From Candidatus Cloacimonadaceae bacterium (GTDB taxonomy: Bacteria; Cloacimonadota; Cloacimonadia; Cloacimonadales; Cloacimonadaceae), in contig JAUYAR010000148.1 of NCBI GenBank assembly GCA_030693415.1, positions 1-64,000 on the forward strand: a DNA stretch of 64,000 nt, written 5' to 3'. Positions within the stretch are counted from its first letter, which is position 1. Every line of letters begins with the position of its first letter. The notes below the pieces were generated by a model that had not been told where the DNA came from, did not search any database, and saw nothing but the letters and a program-made list of their open reading frames with translations. The translations under genes and the position numbers were made by a program. Shown piece after piece: positions 36,717 through 46,292 of the stretch.

Positions 36717-37548
36717 TGAATCATTATTTGCATCTTATTTTTTCCCATCGATCTGCAAAGCAAGTTTGCAAACACAGTTATGATGCAGTTTAATACCATA
36801 AGTTTGGCTCCTTTTATTAACAACATGACCACTGGCACCTACAAATAAGTAGCGTAATATCCTGTCAAGAAAAAGTTATTTTTTGAGAATATATGAAAGT
36901 CGAGACTGTTCAAAACCCATCACCATTCTACGCTGCTTTATCCGAGCACTATGGAGACTCAGTGATCTTTAGTGTTGCCAATCATTATTGTCGCAGAAGC
37001 GCAGGATGCCGATCCTACGGAGGGAAAAACCTCTCAGAGAGAATTTACGCTTTCGTAGCAACGGGACACCTTCCCCCTTAGCATTACGGAATCAATACGG
37101 AGTCAATACGGACTAAGTCCGTATTGACTCCGTAATGCTCTCGGGGAAGAGAACCCTTTCACAGCGCCAACTTCAGGACATGAATATATCTTAAGCAGCT
37201 ATGAATATATGACATTATATGATTATAAGTTCGGTCTATACACTCAGGCTCCGGCAGAATGATCAAGATCACAAAAACCATATACCGGCAGCAGCTTGAT
37301 CCGACACGTGAAAAGATCGGAAAAACTGCGGTTTTAAGCGGGCGATGGAGGCACGAGCCACTTTTGTCTTGACAGGAAAGTGAAATTTCATTGTTGTTGA
37401 CTTATGGAAAAGTAGCACTCGGTTATCGAAGCAGAAATGCTTAATATATCTAATAACCCGGTTTTTTGCGAAAGAAAAATCGAGAGCCCTGTGCCGATAT
37501 TGACCAAGAGAAAATGTAAGTAAATAATACTAATATAAAGAGGTTGCA
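36717..37548. other. Intergenic region of about 830 bases before hutU
   Basis: It holds GAGACTGTTCAAAA at 36902 and the composite repeat at 36996-37138. The 60-codon plus-strand frame at 36893-37081 runs through the repeat and has no coding character. No riboswitch or clear promoter is seen ahead of hutU, which has only an AGAGG site before its ATG. Confidence 0.6.
36996..37138. repeat. Composite repeat: 25-bp palindrome and 39-bp perfect palindrome
   Basis: 36996-37020 carries the palindrome GCAGGATGCCGATCCTAC, a copy of that at 15950-15973. After 60 unrelated bases, 37081-37138 carries the 11-mer hairpin. The part from 37096 to 37134 is a perfect palindrome centred on GGACTAAGTCC, and the 11-mer TACGGARTCAA is repeated on the left arm. 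The same hairpin occurs at 15885. Confidence 0.85.
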
Positions 37549-39567
37549 ATGTCCAAGCAATCCCACTTGGCAAAAACGATCAAGCTGGATGATACCCTAC
37601 CGCCCGACCCAGTTTTCGAAAGCGGTATCCGCCGCGCGCCTGATCGACGCTTGTCGCTCAGTGATGCTGAAACGGCTCTGGCAGTCAAGAACGCCTTGCG
37701 TTATGTTCCAAAACATCTGCATTCAACCCTTGCCCCCGAATTTCTATCAGAGCTGAAAACCATGGGCAGGATTTATGGGTACCGCTATCGTCCCTGTGGA
37801 AGGATCTCCGGCAAACCGATCGACGAATATAAAGGAATCATCTCCGCCCGCGCGATGCAGGTGATGATCGATAACAATCTGGATTTTGATATTGCGTTAT
37901 ACCCTTATGAACTTGTCACATACGGAGAAACAGGGCAGGTCTGTCAAAACTGGATGCAGTATCAGTTGATCAAGAAATACTTGGAAGTGATGACCGAGGA
38001 GCAAACCCTCGTGGTCCAGTCCGGTCATCCCTTGGGCTTGTTTCCCTCTTCCAAAAACGCTCCGCGGGTGATTTCCACAAACGGTCTCGTGATCGGAAAA
38101 TGGGATAATCCGGAAGAATTCAAGCGTCTCACTGCATTAGGCGTGGCGAATTATGGACAAATGACAGCCGGCGGATGGATGTATATTGGTCCGCAAGGCA
38201 TCGTGCACGGTACCTATATCACGCTTTTGAACGCCGGCAGAAAGTATCTCGGCATTCCAGCGGATAAGGATTTGAGCGGGATTCTATACATATCTTCAGG
38301 TCTTGGAGGGATGTCCGGAGCCCAACCCAAAGCAGTGGAGATCGCCGGTGGGATTGGGATCATCGCCGAAGTCGATTTCAGCAGGATCGAGACTCGTCAC
38401 GCACAAGGTTGGGTGGGCAAGGTAGCATCCGATCTTAGGCAAATTTTCAATCTTGTTGACGAGTATCGCAAAACAAAAAAATCCCTTTCCATTGCCTATC
38501 ACGGCAATATCGTCGATCTGCTTGAATATGTGGACAAACACGATATCAAGGTGGAGCTCGTTTCCGATCAAACGTCATGCCACGCTGTCTATGATGGTGG
38601 ATACACTCCCGCCGGAACGAGTTTTGAACAAGGACGCGAGCTCATCGTCAGCGATCCCGAAAAGTTTAAACATCTTGTGGATGAATCGCTTATCCGTCAC
38701 TATCGGGTGATCAAAAATCTCACCGAAAAAGGGGCAAGATTCTGGGATTATGGAAATAGTTTCATGGCTTCGGTTTTCGATGCCGGAGAACATCGCATCG
38801 CCAAAAACGGAATCAATACTTTCGATGGTTTCATCTGGCCTTCCTATGTGGAGGACATCATGGGACCGATGTGTTTTGATTTTGGTTATGGTCCTTTCCG
38901 TTGGGTCTGCCTTTCGCGTAAGGACGAAGATTTAAGGAAGACCGATCTTGCCGCGAAAGATCTAATCGATCCAAACCGCAATTCAATGGATCGGGACAAC
39001 TATCATTGGATCAGCGGTGCAGAGGAGAATAAACTCGTCGTCGGAACCAAGGCTCGCATCCTGTATGCCGATGAAGCAGGCAGGATCCGCATTGCATTGA
39101 AATTTAACCGGATGATCCGCGAAGGAGCTATCGGGCCAGTGATGTTGGGACGTGATCATCACGATGTTTCTGGAACTGATTCCCCTTATCGTGAAACTGC
39201 CAATATCCGCGATGGGAGCAACGTCATGGCAGAAATGGCGACGCACTGCTTTGCCGGAAACGTAGCTCGCGGAATGAGCCTCGTGGTGCTTTCCAACGGA
39301 GGCGGAGTAGGAATCGGACGCAGCGTCAACGGTGGAAACGGAATCGTCCTCGATGGCAGTGAACACATGGACAATGTGATCAAAAGCGCTCTGTCCTGGG
39401 ATGTCATGGGTGGTGTGGCAAGACGCAACTGGGCAAGAAATCCAAATGCAATGGAGACATCGTCAAAGTGGAACGAAACGCATGAAGACGAGGGGTTTAT
39501 CACTATTCCGGCAGAGATCGATGAAGAGATGATCGACGCTCTGATGCAGAGTAAAAAATTGCAATAA
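37549..39567 (+). CDS. hutU: Urocanate hydratase
   Basis: This 672-residue protein is of the longer urocanase type. Seen are YRPCGRISGKPIDEYKGI, YGETGQVCQNWMQY, QSGHPLGLFPS, the NAD-site region MTAGGWMYIGPQGIVHGT and LGGMSGAQPKAVEIAGG, and the terminal GGGVGIGRSVNGG...RRNWARNP. The enzyme adds water to urocanate with a tightly bound NAD+, giving imidazolonepropionate in histidine degradation. Neither hutH nor hutI is next to it. It is followed 17 bases later by the UDP-sugar pyrophosphorylase gene, so it heads a mixed operon. Amino-acid fermentation fits with iorAB elsewhere in the window. Confidence 0.96.
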   Translation: MSKQSHLAKTIKLDDTLPPDPVFESGIRRAPDRRLSLSDAETALAVKNALRYVPKHLHSTLAPEFLSELKTMGRIYGYRYRPCGRISGKPIDEYKGIISARAMQVMIDNNLDFDIALYPYELVTYGETGQVCQNWMQYQLIKKYLEVMTEEQTLVVQSGHPLGLFPSSKNAPRVISTNGLVIGKWDNPEEFKRLTALGVANYGQMTAGGWMYIGPQGIVHGTYITLLNAGRKYLGIPADKDLSGILYISSGLGGMSGAQPKAVEIAGGIGIIAEVDFSRIETRHAQGWVGKVASDLRQIFNLVDEYRKTKKSLSIAYHGNIVDLLEYVDKHDIKVELVSDQTSCHAVYDGGYTPAGTSFEQGRELIVSDPEKFKHLVDESLIRHYRVIKNLTEKGARFWDYGNSFMASVFDAGEHRIAKNGINTFDGFIWPSYVEDIMGPMCFDFGYGPFRWVCLSRKDEDLRKTDLAAKDLIDPNRNSMDRDNYHWISGAEENKLVVGTKARILYADEAGRIRIALKFNRMIREGAIGPVMLGRDHHDVSGTDSPYRETANIRDGSNVMAEMATHCFAGNVARGMSLVVLSNGGGVGIGRSVNGGNGIVLDGSEHMDNVIKSALSWDVMGGVARRNWARNPNAMETSSKWNETHEDEGFITIPAEIDEEMIDALMQSKKLQ

Positions 39568-39584
39568 AAGGAGACGAAGATCGC

Positions 39585-40946
39585 ATGTTGAGTCACTTCA
39601 TCAAACTAATGAAAAACGAAGGGATCGCGGATAGCGTGATCCGCACCTTCAGCGCTTATTATCAGGAATTGGAAAAAGGAGAGCGAGGCTTGGTGGGCAA
39701 GGACATGATCACTCCGCCATCGCCGCAAAATGTTGTCAACTATGACGATATCAGCGAACTCCGCAACCAGGGCATCCTCAAAAACATTGCCATGATCAAG
39801 CTCAATGGCGGGCTTGGAACGAGCATGGGTCTCAGCAAGGCAAAATCATTACTTCCCGTCAAAGGCAATATGACCTTTTTGGATATCATCGTTCGCCAGA
39901 TATTGGCACTGAGAGCGAGAACTGGCTATGATATTCAGTTGCTATTTATGAATAGCTATTGCACCGAAAAGGACACTTTGGATTATTTGAAAAAATATCC
40001 TGACCTCACGCGCAGCGATCTGCCGCTCTCCTTTATGCAAAACAAGTTTCCCCGCATCCGGCAGGACGATCTCAAACCCTTTGAATCCAAGGACAAACAG
40101 CAAATGTGGAATCCGCCCGGACATGGAGACATCTATGCTGCTTTGTGCGTTTCCGGTCTTTTGGACAAACTCATAGACCGTGGCTATCGCTATGCTTTCG
40201 TCTCAAATTCGGATAACCTCGGTGCGACTATCGATACCGCCATACCGGCATTCATGGAAAAGCAGGGAATTCAATTTCTCATGGAAGTCTGCAAACGTAG
40301 CGAAACAGACAAAAAGGGCGGTCATCTTTGCGAGGACAAGCATAGCCAATTGATGCTGCGCGAGATCGCACAATGCCCTCCCGAAGAGATGGAAGACTTT
40401 CAAGATATTGAGCACTATAAGTATTTCAATACCAACAATCTGTGGATTGATCTAAAAGCCTTGCAATGGAATCTGATCGCCGGAGACGGGATCATGCTGT
40501 TGCCGCTTATCATCAATCCCAAAAACGTGGAAGACACTCCTGTCTATCAGCTCGAAACCGCGATGGGAGCGGCAATCGGCGCTTTTGGAAAGAGCATGGC
40601 GCTCTTGGTTCCAAGGCAGCGTTTTGCCCCGGTGAAGAAAAACACCGATCTCCTGGCAATCTGGTCTGATGTCTATGAACTCAACGACCAATATCAGATT
40701 CAGCTCCGGCGCGGTCTCTCATCGCCACCAAGCATTGATCTGGATGAAAACTTCTATGGCAGCATCGACCAGCTGTTGGAGCGTTTCAAGGACGGCGTGC
40801 CGAGTCTTATCGATTGCAAGTCCTTGAAACTTGAAGGAGATATCAGTTTTGGCGATGATGTGATTTGCGAAGGTAGGGTCAGCATCATCGCAGGAGAGAA
40901 GATTCATTTGAAGAGTCGTCTGCTCGCAGGTGATATCAGATATTAA
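39585..40946 (+). CDS. UDP-sugar pyrophosphorylase, eukaryotic-type UGP2 family
   Basis: This 453-residue protein has the UDPGP-family nucleotide loop MIKLNGGLGTSMGLSKAKSLLPVKG. It also has the catalytic-face segments WNPPGHGDIYAAL, YAFVSNSDNLGATID and EIAQCPPEE, with the late NTDLLAIWSDVY. It makes UDP-glucose (or a related UDP-sugar) and pyrophosphate from UTP and the sugar-1-phosphate. This is the eukaryote-like family, unrelated to bacterial GalU and found only in some bacteria. An AAGGAGAC site precedes the ATG. It could supply the glycan genes at 2600-6416, though it is not adjacent. Confidence 0.9.
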   Translation: MLSHFIKLMKNEGIADSVIRTFSAYYQELEKGERGLVGKDMITPPSPQNVVNYDDISELRNQGILKNIAMIKLNGGLGTSMGLSKAKSLLPVKGNMTFLDIIVRQILALRARTGYDIQLLFMNSYCTEKDTLDYLKKYPDLTRSDLPLSFMQNKFPRIRQDDLKPFESKDKQQMWNPPGHGDIYAALCVSGLLDKLIDRGYRYAFVSNSDNLGATIDTAIPAFMEKQGIQFLMEVCKRSETDKKGGHLCEDKHSQLMLREIAQCPPEEMEDFQDIEHYKYFNTNNLWIDLKALQWNLIAGDGIMLLPLIINPKNVEDTPVYQLETAMGAAIGAFGKSMALLVPRQRFAPVKKNTDLLAIWSDVYELNDQYQIQLRRGLSSPPSIDLDENFYGSIDQLLERFKDGVPSLIDCKSLKLEGDISFGDDVICEGRVSIIAGEKIHLKSRLLAGDIRY

Positions 40947-40968
40947 CTGTAAAAAACGGGATGGAAGT

Positions 40969-42267
40969 ATGACATCAAAAACTGTAAAAATCAGGCTGGG
41001 GATATTCATCACGCTGGGATTGGCTTTGCTGGCGACCTTCTTTGCCGTCGTGGCAGGAAATCGGCTCATCCAAAAGCGGGATATCTATTACATCCAGTTT
41101 GAAAACTACTCCGTATCGGGTCTGCAGGTCGGCGGAACGGTCAATTATCAAGGGATCAAGGTTGGTCGCGTTGAGCAAATCAAGATCGATCCCAAGGACA
41201 TCACCAAGATCATTATCACCATCAGCGTGGATCGCGGAACCCCGATCAAGTCTGATACCGAGGCAGTGCTCGTCGCTGTTGGTATCACGGGAATCAAAGC
41301 AGTCGAGATTCGAGGCGGCTCAAACGAAGCCAAGCTTATGAATCCTAAGACTTTTATCAAATCCGGCACTTCCATGTTTGACGACATCACGGACAAAGCA
41401 ATGTCCATCGCGGAAAAGGTTGATGAGATCGCTGCCAATATCAGCAGCCTCACCGATGAAGAAAACCGCAAGAACATCGCCGCGATACTGAACCAAACCA
41501 GCTTGTTGTTGTATGACACCAGGACAAATCTTTCGTCCACGCTCGCCAGCCTGAATGAGATCGCACGCAACACAGCGGAAGTGACTGCCGGATTGGGAAA
41601 CAATTTGGATAAATTGACCGATAATTTGACCAAAAACTTGGATAACCTCACAAACTCCACGACCGGAAGCATTGACGCCCTTTCCACAGCCACGATTGCC
41701 AATCTGAACACCGTGACTGTGAGCACCACCCGCAATCTGGATAGTCTTTCGGCAGTAACCCAAAAAAGCATCGAAGCTATGACGGCAAAACTGGGCAAGG
41801 AACTTGATCTGATCAGCCTGAACCTCAATAAATCGATCTCCGACATCAACACCCAAACCTCACTCCTGCTGACCGATACCAGATTTCATTTGAACAACAT
41901 CGGATCGCACAGCGATGAGCTGATTCTTTCCACCACCAAGCAGATCACGGAAATCACCATGAATATCAACCGGTCTCTGGATCGGGTGCATCTGCTTTTC
42001 GCCTCGGGTGAATTTGAATCCCTGCTGCGCAATGTGAATGTGCTTTCCGTCCAGCTTGCCGATGCCAATGTCAAAGGGCTCGTGACCGAATTGGCGACAA
42101 CGGTCAACCGGGTGGGATCGTTGATCGCAAACATGGACAGGACATTGGTGCGCAGCCGGTCAAATCTGTTGGAAACCATTGAATCTCTGCGGGACGCATC
42201 GGAGAATCTGAACGAATTCAGCCGTCAGATATCGGATCAACCCTCAGTCCTGATACGCGGAAACTAA
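40969..42267 (+). CDS. mlaD: MCE-domain lipid-binding protein (MlaD-like)
   Basis: This 432-residue protein starts at the ATG at 40969 (GGAAG site), not the longer frame at 40930 that overlaps the previous gene. One membrane helix (LGIFITLGLALLATFFAVVAG) is followed by a single MCE domain (ENYSVSGLQVGGTVNYQGIKVGRVEQIKID ... GIKAVEIRGG, ~40-120). About 300 residues then form a long alpha-helical, heptad-like tail (repeats such as LDKLTDNLTKNLDNLTNSTTGSIDAL). MlaD forms a hexamer on the permease that carries lipid across the periplasm. A tail this long, against ~40 residues in E. coli, suggests a periplasm-spanning tube or needle like that of LetB/YebT/PqiB. Confidence 0.9.
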   Translation: MTSKTVKIRLGIFITLGLALLATFFAVVAGNRLIQKRDIYYIQFENYSVSGLQVGGTVNYQGIKVGRVEQIKIDPKDITKIIITISVDRGTPIKSDTEAVLVAVGITGIKAVEIRGGSNEAKLMNPKTFIKSGTSMFDDITDKAMSIAEKVDEIAANISSLTDEENRKNIAAILNQTSLLLYDTRTNLSSTLASLNEIARNTAEVTAGLGNNLDKLTDNLTKNLDNLTNSTTGSIDALSTATIANLNTVTVSTTRNLDSLSAVTQKSIEAMTAKLGKELDLISLNLNKSISDINTQTSLLLTDTRFHLNNIGSHSDELILSTTKQITEITMNINRSLDRVHLLFASGEFESLLRNVNVLSVQLADANVKGLVTELATTVNRVGSLIANMDRTLVRSRSNLLETIESLRDASENLNEFSRQISDQPSVLIRGN

Positions 42268-42278
42268 GGGAGGCGGAA

Positions 42279-44453
42279 ATGAAAAACGCCAGAATCATCT
42301 TTGCTCTTGCCACGATCATCGTGTCTGCTCTGTTGAGCGGATGTTTTGGAAAAGTGGAACGGGCTGCCACCAATTATTACGTCCTGGACTATAAAAAAGC
42401 CACCGAGAATCCCAGCCTGATCATGAAAGAACCTTTTCCAAAAACACTTGAGGTAATGGAAACGGATGTGAACCGCACTTATGCGCGCAACAATCTGGTG
42501 ATTAAAGAGAATTTCTCCAAAATACGCTATTTGCCCAATGATGTATGGGCAAGCAGGCTCAGCGGCGCGGTTCCGGATTTGATCGTCCAAAGGTTGAGAG
42601 CGTATAACATCTTCTCACAGGTAGATCGCAGCACCGGGGACGCGGCGCCCAGCTACTACCTGGATACTGCTATCCATAGCCTGGAAAAAATCGAATCCAA
42701 TCGACCCCGTGCCTATCTCAGAATCGAGTATTTCCTGCGGGATAGCGGCACCCAGGAATTGCTTTTAACGCACAAAGCGGAGCGATACAAAGATCTCTTC
42801 GACGAGAGCATGATCTTCCTGATCCAGTCCTACAACGAAATGATCATGCAGGAGACAGATATCTTTGCTGTCAAGGCAAGGATGTTTTTGGAGGGGAAAC
42901 CAGTTTTGCCCATCAAGCCAAAAACTGAAATGAGCACACTGGAAGCAATCGTATCTGAATCCGACAGCCAAGCCGCTCTGCAAACATCGGACGGCGAGCT
43001 ACTATTACAGCTCATTACCAAGTCACAATACGATGTCCGTTTTACCTACGAACAAATTGATGAAAACAGACGCCGCCTGTATAAATCGGAAGGCGAGTTT
43101 GGCAAGGAAGTCACGCTGCCGCCGGGACGTTATCGTATATTGGTGGGTGAAGACCAGGAGATTCCGATATACGTTGATGTCAAACCCCAGCTCCGCACCG
43201 TAGTGGAAAGTCAATGGGGCGAAATTGTAGTATTGATCATCGATGAACGTCGCACAAATGTCCGGCTTACCTATGACATCTGGAAAAAGACCGTCGATGG
43301 CGATGAGTATTATATGTATGGCTCATATACTTCACGGGGCGACGAGGATTTGGGGCAACCGGAAAAGGTCTGGTTGCTGCTACCGGGAACATATATGCTG
43401 AAACTTAGCGGGGGCTCATGGAACGATCTGAGGGATTTTGCCACAATTGATGTGAGAGTTGGAGAAAGTAAAGTTATCACCGTGGTGGTCAATCCCAGCG
43501 GCGAAAGAAACATGATGGTCGGCGCCGGCGATTTGGGATACAGCGAACTCCTCGGCAGTAGAACATCGATCCACAAAGGCGCTGTGCATGGGAATATCAG
43601 CGTTTCTTCAAACAACAACGTTGCGAAGAACGATCCGTCTTTCTCTGTCTCGCTCTCAGGACAGCTCGATAATTCCATCGATGCCGATTATGGCATTTTG
43701 CGCTATAATGCCAGAAGCATCTATGATATCGGAATGAATCTCAGCAACGACAGAAACCTGAGGATCAGCCCGGATAATTATTCCTTGAAAAACGTGGTGT
43801 TGCTCACTCCCTGGCACAAGAGCGATTACTTCCGCAATTTCTCCTTCTATGGCAGGGCGGACATGAGCACTCATTTCTTTGACGAGACACTATTTTTCCC
43901 TTCAAATAAAAACCTGATCATGATCGATGATCTGGGCGACACTCTGTCTATTCATACCGATCAAGACAGATTGAGAACCAAGATCGCCTTCTATCCGATG
44001 CGGCTCAAAGAAGGAACCGGGATCACCTATCGCCTGATCTTCAATCCCAAGGTCACTCTCAGCTTACGCACAGGATACGGATGGCAACAGGAAATCAACA
44101 ATCGATCCCTTACCTTCAATAGAACCGGAAACAGTGCCGTGCCAGGCGATACGCTGATCTACGATACCTATAAAGAATATGTCGATCTTAGCAACCGGGG
44201 GATCGAAAGCACGCTGATCCTGTCCGCGCTGAATATCGGGAAGTTCTTTAGTATCAATTCCACCATTGATGTGCTGTTTCCAACCAAGATTGAGGATGGG
44301 AACGTGCAGTTCGAAAGCGAAAACCGCATGAACATTCGGCTCTACCGCAATATATCACTGGATATTAATGCAAACATCCAGTATGACGAATCCAAGAAGG
44401 ATTGGATTGTATGGGACTACAGTTCATTTTTGAGGATGTCCCTATTCTATTGA
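42279..44453 (+). CDS. ABC-type auxiliary lipoprotein fused to a predicted outer-membrane barrel
   Basis: This 724-residue protein has a lipobox (VSALLSGC, Cys22). Residues ~30-205 match the ABC-transporter auxiliary lipoprotein family (PqiC/YmbA/MlaC-less type): TNYYVLDYKK, LPNDVWASRLSGAVPDLIVQRL, YYLDTAIHSLEKI. The next ~220 residues form one or two PEGA-like sandwiches (VTLPPGRYRILVGED, VWLLLPGTYMLKLSGG). The last ~290 are amphipathic strands ending SSFLRMSLFY, a terminal-aromatic barrel signature. The usual family member stops at about 200 residues. The fusion would tie the lipid-transport bridge directly to the outer membrane. It sits between mlaD and mlaE. Confidence 0.8.
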   Translation: MKNARIIFALATIIVSALLSGCFGKVERAATNYYVLDYKKATENPSLIMKEPFPKTLEVMETDVNRTYARNNLVIKENFSKIRYLPNDVWASRLSGAVPDLIVQRLRAYNIFSQVDRSTGDAAPSYYLDTAIHSLEKIESNRPRAYLRIEYFLRDSGTQELLLTHKAERYKDLFDESMIFLIQSYNEMIMQETDIFAVKARMFLEGKPVLPIKPKTEMSTLEAIVSESDSQAALQTSDGELLLQLITKSQYDVRFTYEQIDENRRRLYKSEGEFGKEVTLPPGRYRILVGEDQEIPIYVDVKPQLRTVVESQWGEIVVLIIDERRTNVRLTYDIWKKTVDGDEYYMYGSYTSRGDEDLGQPEKVWLLLPGTYMLKLSGGSWNDLRDFATIDVRVGESKVITVVVNPSGERNMMVGAGDLGYSELLGSRTSIHKGAVHGNISVSSNNNVAKNDPSFSVSLSGQLDNSIDADYGILRYNARSIYDIGMNLSNDRNLRISPDNYSLKNVVLLTPWHKSDYFRNFSFYGRADMSTHFFDETLFFPSNKNLIMIDDLGDTLSIHTDQDRLRTKIAFYPMRLKEGTGITYRLIFNPKVTLSLRTGYGWQQEINNRSLTFNRTGNSAVPGDTLIYDTYKEYVDLSNRGIESTLILSALNIGKFFSINSTIDVLFPTKIEDGNVQFESENRMNIRLYRNISLDINANIQYDESKKDWIVWDYSSFLRMSLFY

Positions 44454-44457
44454 TTTT

Positions 44458-45537
44458 ATGAATGTCCGCATCAGCAATCACACCCTCGTTCTCAGCGGTC
44501 ATATTGGTCTGCACAATGTGGATCATCTGATCGCGGATGCAACAAAAGCGATCAAAACCGGACACCTGACCCAGCTTGATCTTTCAGGGATAGAGAGCAT
44601 AGACAACGCGGGTGTGGCAGCGCTTGAGGAGATTATAGTTCTTCTGGAAGAAAAGCAGAAAATCGTGTTGATCTCCCCGCCCGGACCGGAAATAAGTGAG
44701 TTGATCGAAACATTCGCATCGGCGAAAGTGAAAGATGTGTTTCCGCCCGAGCCTATTTCATATTTTGAGCGAACCGGACAGGTGCTCCTGACGCGCTTTG
44801 ATTCTTTCGTCAAGGCTTTGACTCTGGCTTCGGAGATATTCTATTGGTCGATCGTGGCTATATTTGACCGCAGAGCGCAACGCAAAGGCGTTTTCTTACA
44901 GCAGGGGACTCAGCTTGGCTTTGATGCACTGCCGATCGTGGCGCTGCTTTCTTTTATCATCGGTTTCATCCTCGCTCTGCAGTCGGCAGTACAATTACGC
45001 AATTTTGGCGCTAACATGTTTATCGCCGATCTTTTGGCGGTGACGATGGTCAGGGAGATGGGACCTATGATCACAGCGATCATTGTCGCTGGAAGAAGCG
45101 GGTCTTCGATTGCATCCGAAATCGCCACGATGAAAGTGACCGAGGAGCTTGACGCGCTCAAAATGATGGCGCTCAATCCGATTCGCTACGTCGTCGTACC
45201 CAAGTTTCATGCCATTACCGTAATGATGCCAATACTGGTGGCATTTTCCATTTTGGTGGGAGAAATGGGCGGAGCGGTCATCGCCATCAGCTATCTTGAT
45301 CTGAGCCTTGAGACTTTTATGTCTCGCACCATTGATATCATCACTGCCAAAGACCTGATCGTAACATTTGCGAAAAGCACTGTGTTTGCCTGGTTGATCG
45401 TTATCATCGGCGCCCACTACGGATTTCAGGTTAGTGGTGGGGCAGAGGGCGTCGGCAAAGCGACTACCGCCTCCGTTGTCGTTTCCATATTTGCCGTCAT
45501 CATCGCCGATGCTGTTTTTTCGCTGATATACTTATGA
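44458..45537 (+). CDS. mlaE: Lipid transporter permease with N-terminal STAS domain (MlaB-MlaE fusion)
   Basis: This 359-residue protein begins with a STAS domain (HTLVLSGHIGLHNVDHLI, LDLSGIESIDNAGVAALEEI, residues 1-~95). The MlaE permease follows (LPIVALLSFIIGFILALQSAVQL, MVREMGPMITAIIVAGRSGSSIASEIATMKVTEELDAL) with about five membrane helices. In E. coli the STAS function is the separate MlaB; the fused form is known in other phyla. With MlaF it forms the inner-membrane ABC machine that moves phospholipid. It starts four bases after the barrel fusion gene and overlaps mlaF by four. Confidence 0.94.
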   Translation: MNVRISNHTLVLSGHIGLHNVDHLIADATKAIKTGHLTQLDLSGIESIDNAGVAALEEIIVLLEEKQKIVLISPPGPEISELIETFASAKVKDVFPPEPISYFERTGQVLLTRFDSFVKALTLASEIFYWSIVAIFDRRAQRKGVFLQQGTQLGFDALPIVALLSFIIGFILALQSAVQLRNFGANMFIADLLAVTMVREMGPMITAIIVAGRSGSSIASEIATMKVTEELDALKMMALNPIRYVVVPKFHAITVMMPILVAFSILVGEMGGAVIAISYLDLSLETFMSRTIDIITAKDLIVTFAKSTVFAWLIVIIGAHYGFQVSGGAEGVGKATTASVVVSIFAVIIADAVFSLIYL

Positions 45538-46292
45538 GCGAAATCAAAGAACAAGCAATCATCAAGGTTCGCGGGTTGGAAGCCAGATATGGCGAAACTG
45601 TCGTCCTCAAAGACATTAACCTGGATATCTTTGCCGGAGAGATCACTGTGATCCTTGGGGGCAGCGGATGCGGCAAAACCACGCTGCTCAAAAACATATT
45701 GAGACTTCAAGAACCATATAGAGGCAGCGTGAGTTTTTGGGATGAGGACATCCTCGCTCTCGAAGAAACGAAGTTTGCAGAGGTTCTGAAAAAGATCGGC
45801 ATGCTGTTTCAAAACGGAGCATTATTAAATTCGATTTCGGTATTTGACAACATCGCGATTCCCTTGGAACAACACACCCGCCTGAGCCGCAGCCTGATCA
45901 GTCGTATCATACGAGTCAAATTGGGTTTGGTAGGAATGGAAGACGCGATCTTTCTTCTGCCCTCCGAACTTTCCGGCGGGATGAAAAAACGTGCTGCTCT
46001 TGCCCGTGCCATGGCATTGGACCCCAAGATCCTGTTTTGCGACGAACCTTCCGCCGGGCTCGATCCACTCACTTCCGCCAATCTGGACGAGCTGATCCTC
46101 AACTTGAAAAAGCAGCTTAAGATGAGTATCGTCGTTGTCACACACGAGCTTGCCTCGATCCATCGTATCGCCGATAAAATCGTCTTTCTTGATTCCGGCA
46201 AAATCGTCTTTCACGGCAGTCTGGAAGATGCCAAGCAAGCCAAAATCCCCGTAATCGACACTTTCTTCAATTCAGGTGAATATGAATGGTGA
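45534..46292 (+). CDS. mlaF: Lipid transporter ATP-binding protein (MlaF-like)
   Basis: This 252-residue ABC ATPase has Walker A ILGGSGCGKTTLL, signature LSGGMKKRAALARAMA, Walker B ILFCDEPSAGLDP and the switch histidine in VVVTHEL. It gives the energy for lipid transport by the MlaE/MlaD complex in the cytoplasm. It overlaps mlaE by four bases and the start of folA by about eleven, so all are in one transcript. No MlaC periplasmic carrier is present in the operon. Confidence 0.95.
   Translation: MSEIKEQAIIKVRGLEARYGETVVLKDINLDIFAGEITVILGGSGCGKTTLLKNILRLQEPYRGSVSFWDEDILALEETKFAEVLKKIGMLFQNGALLNSISVFDNIAIPLEQHTRLSRSLISRIIRVKLGLVGMEDAIFLLPSELSGGMKKRAALARAMALDPKILFCDEPSAGLDPLTSANLDELILNLKKQLKMSIVVVTHELASIHRIADKIVFLDSGKIVFHGSLEDAKQAKIPVIDTFFNSGEYEW

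Noticed and set aside
36893-37081. A 62-codon plus-strand frame before hutU
   Set aside because: It crosses the palindrome at 36996-37020, ends at the hairpin, and has no family or ribosome-site support.
40930-40968. Longer N-terminus for the MlaD-like protein
   Set aside because: The extra 13 residues overlap the previous gene, and the ATG at 40969 has its own GGAAG site directly before the membrane helix region.
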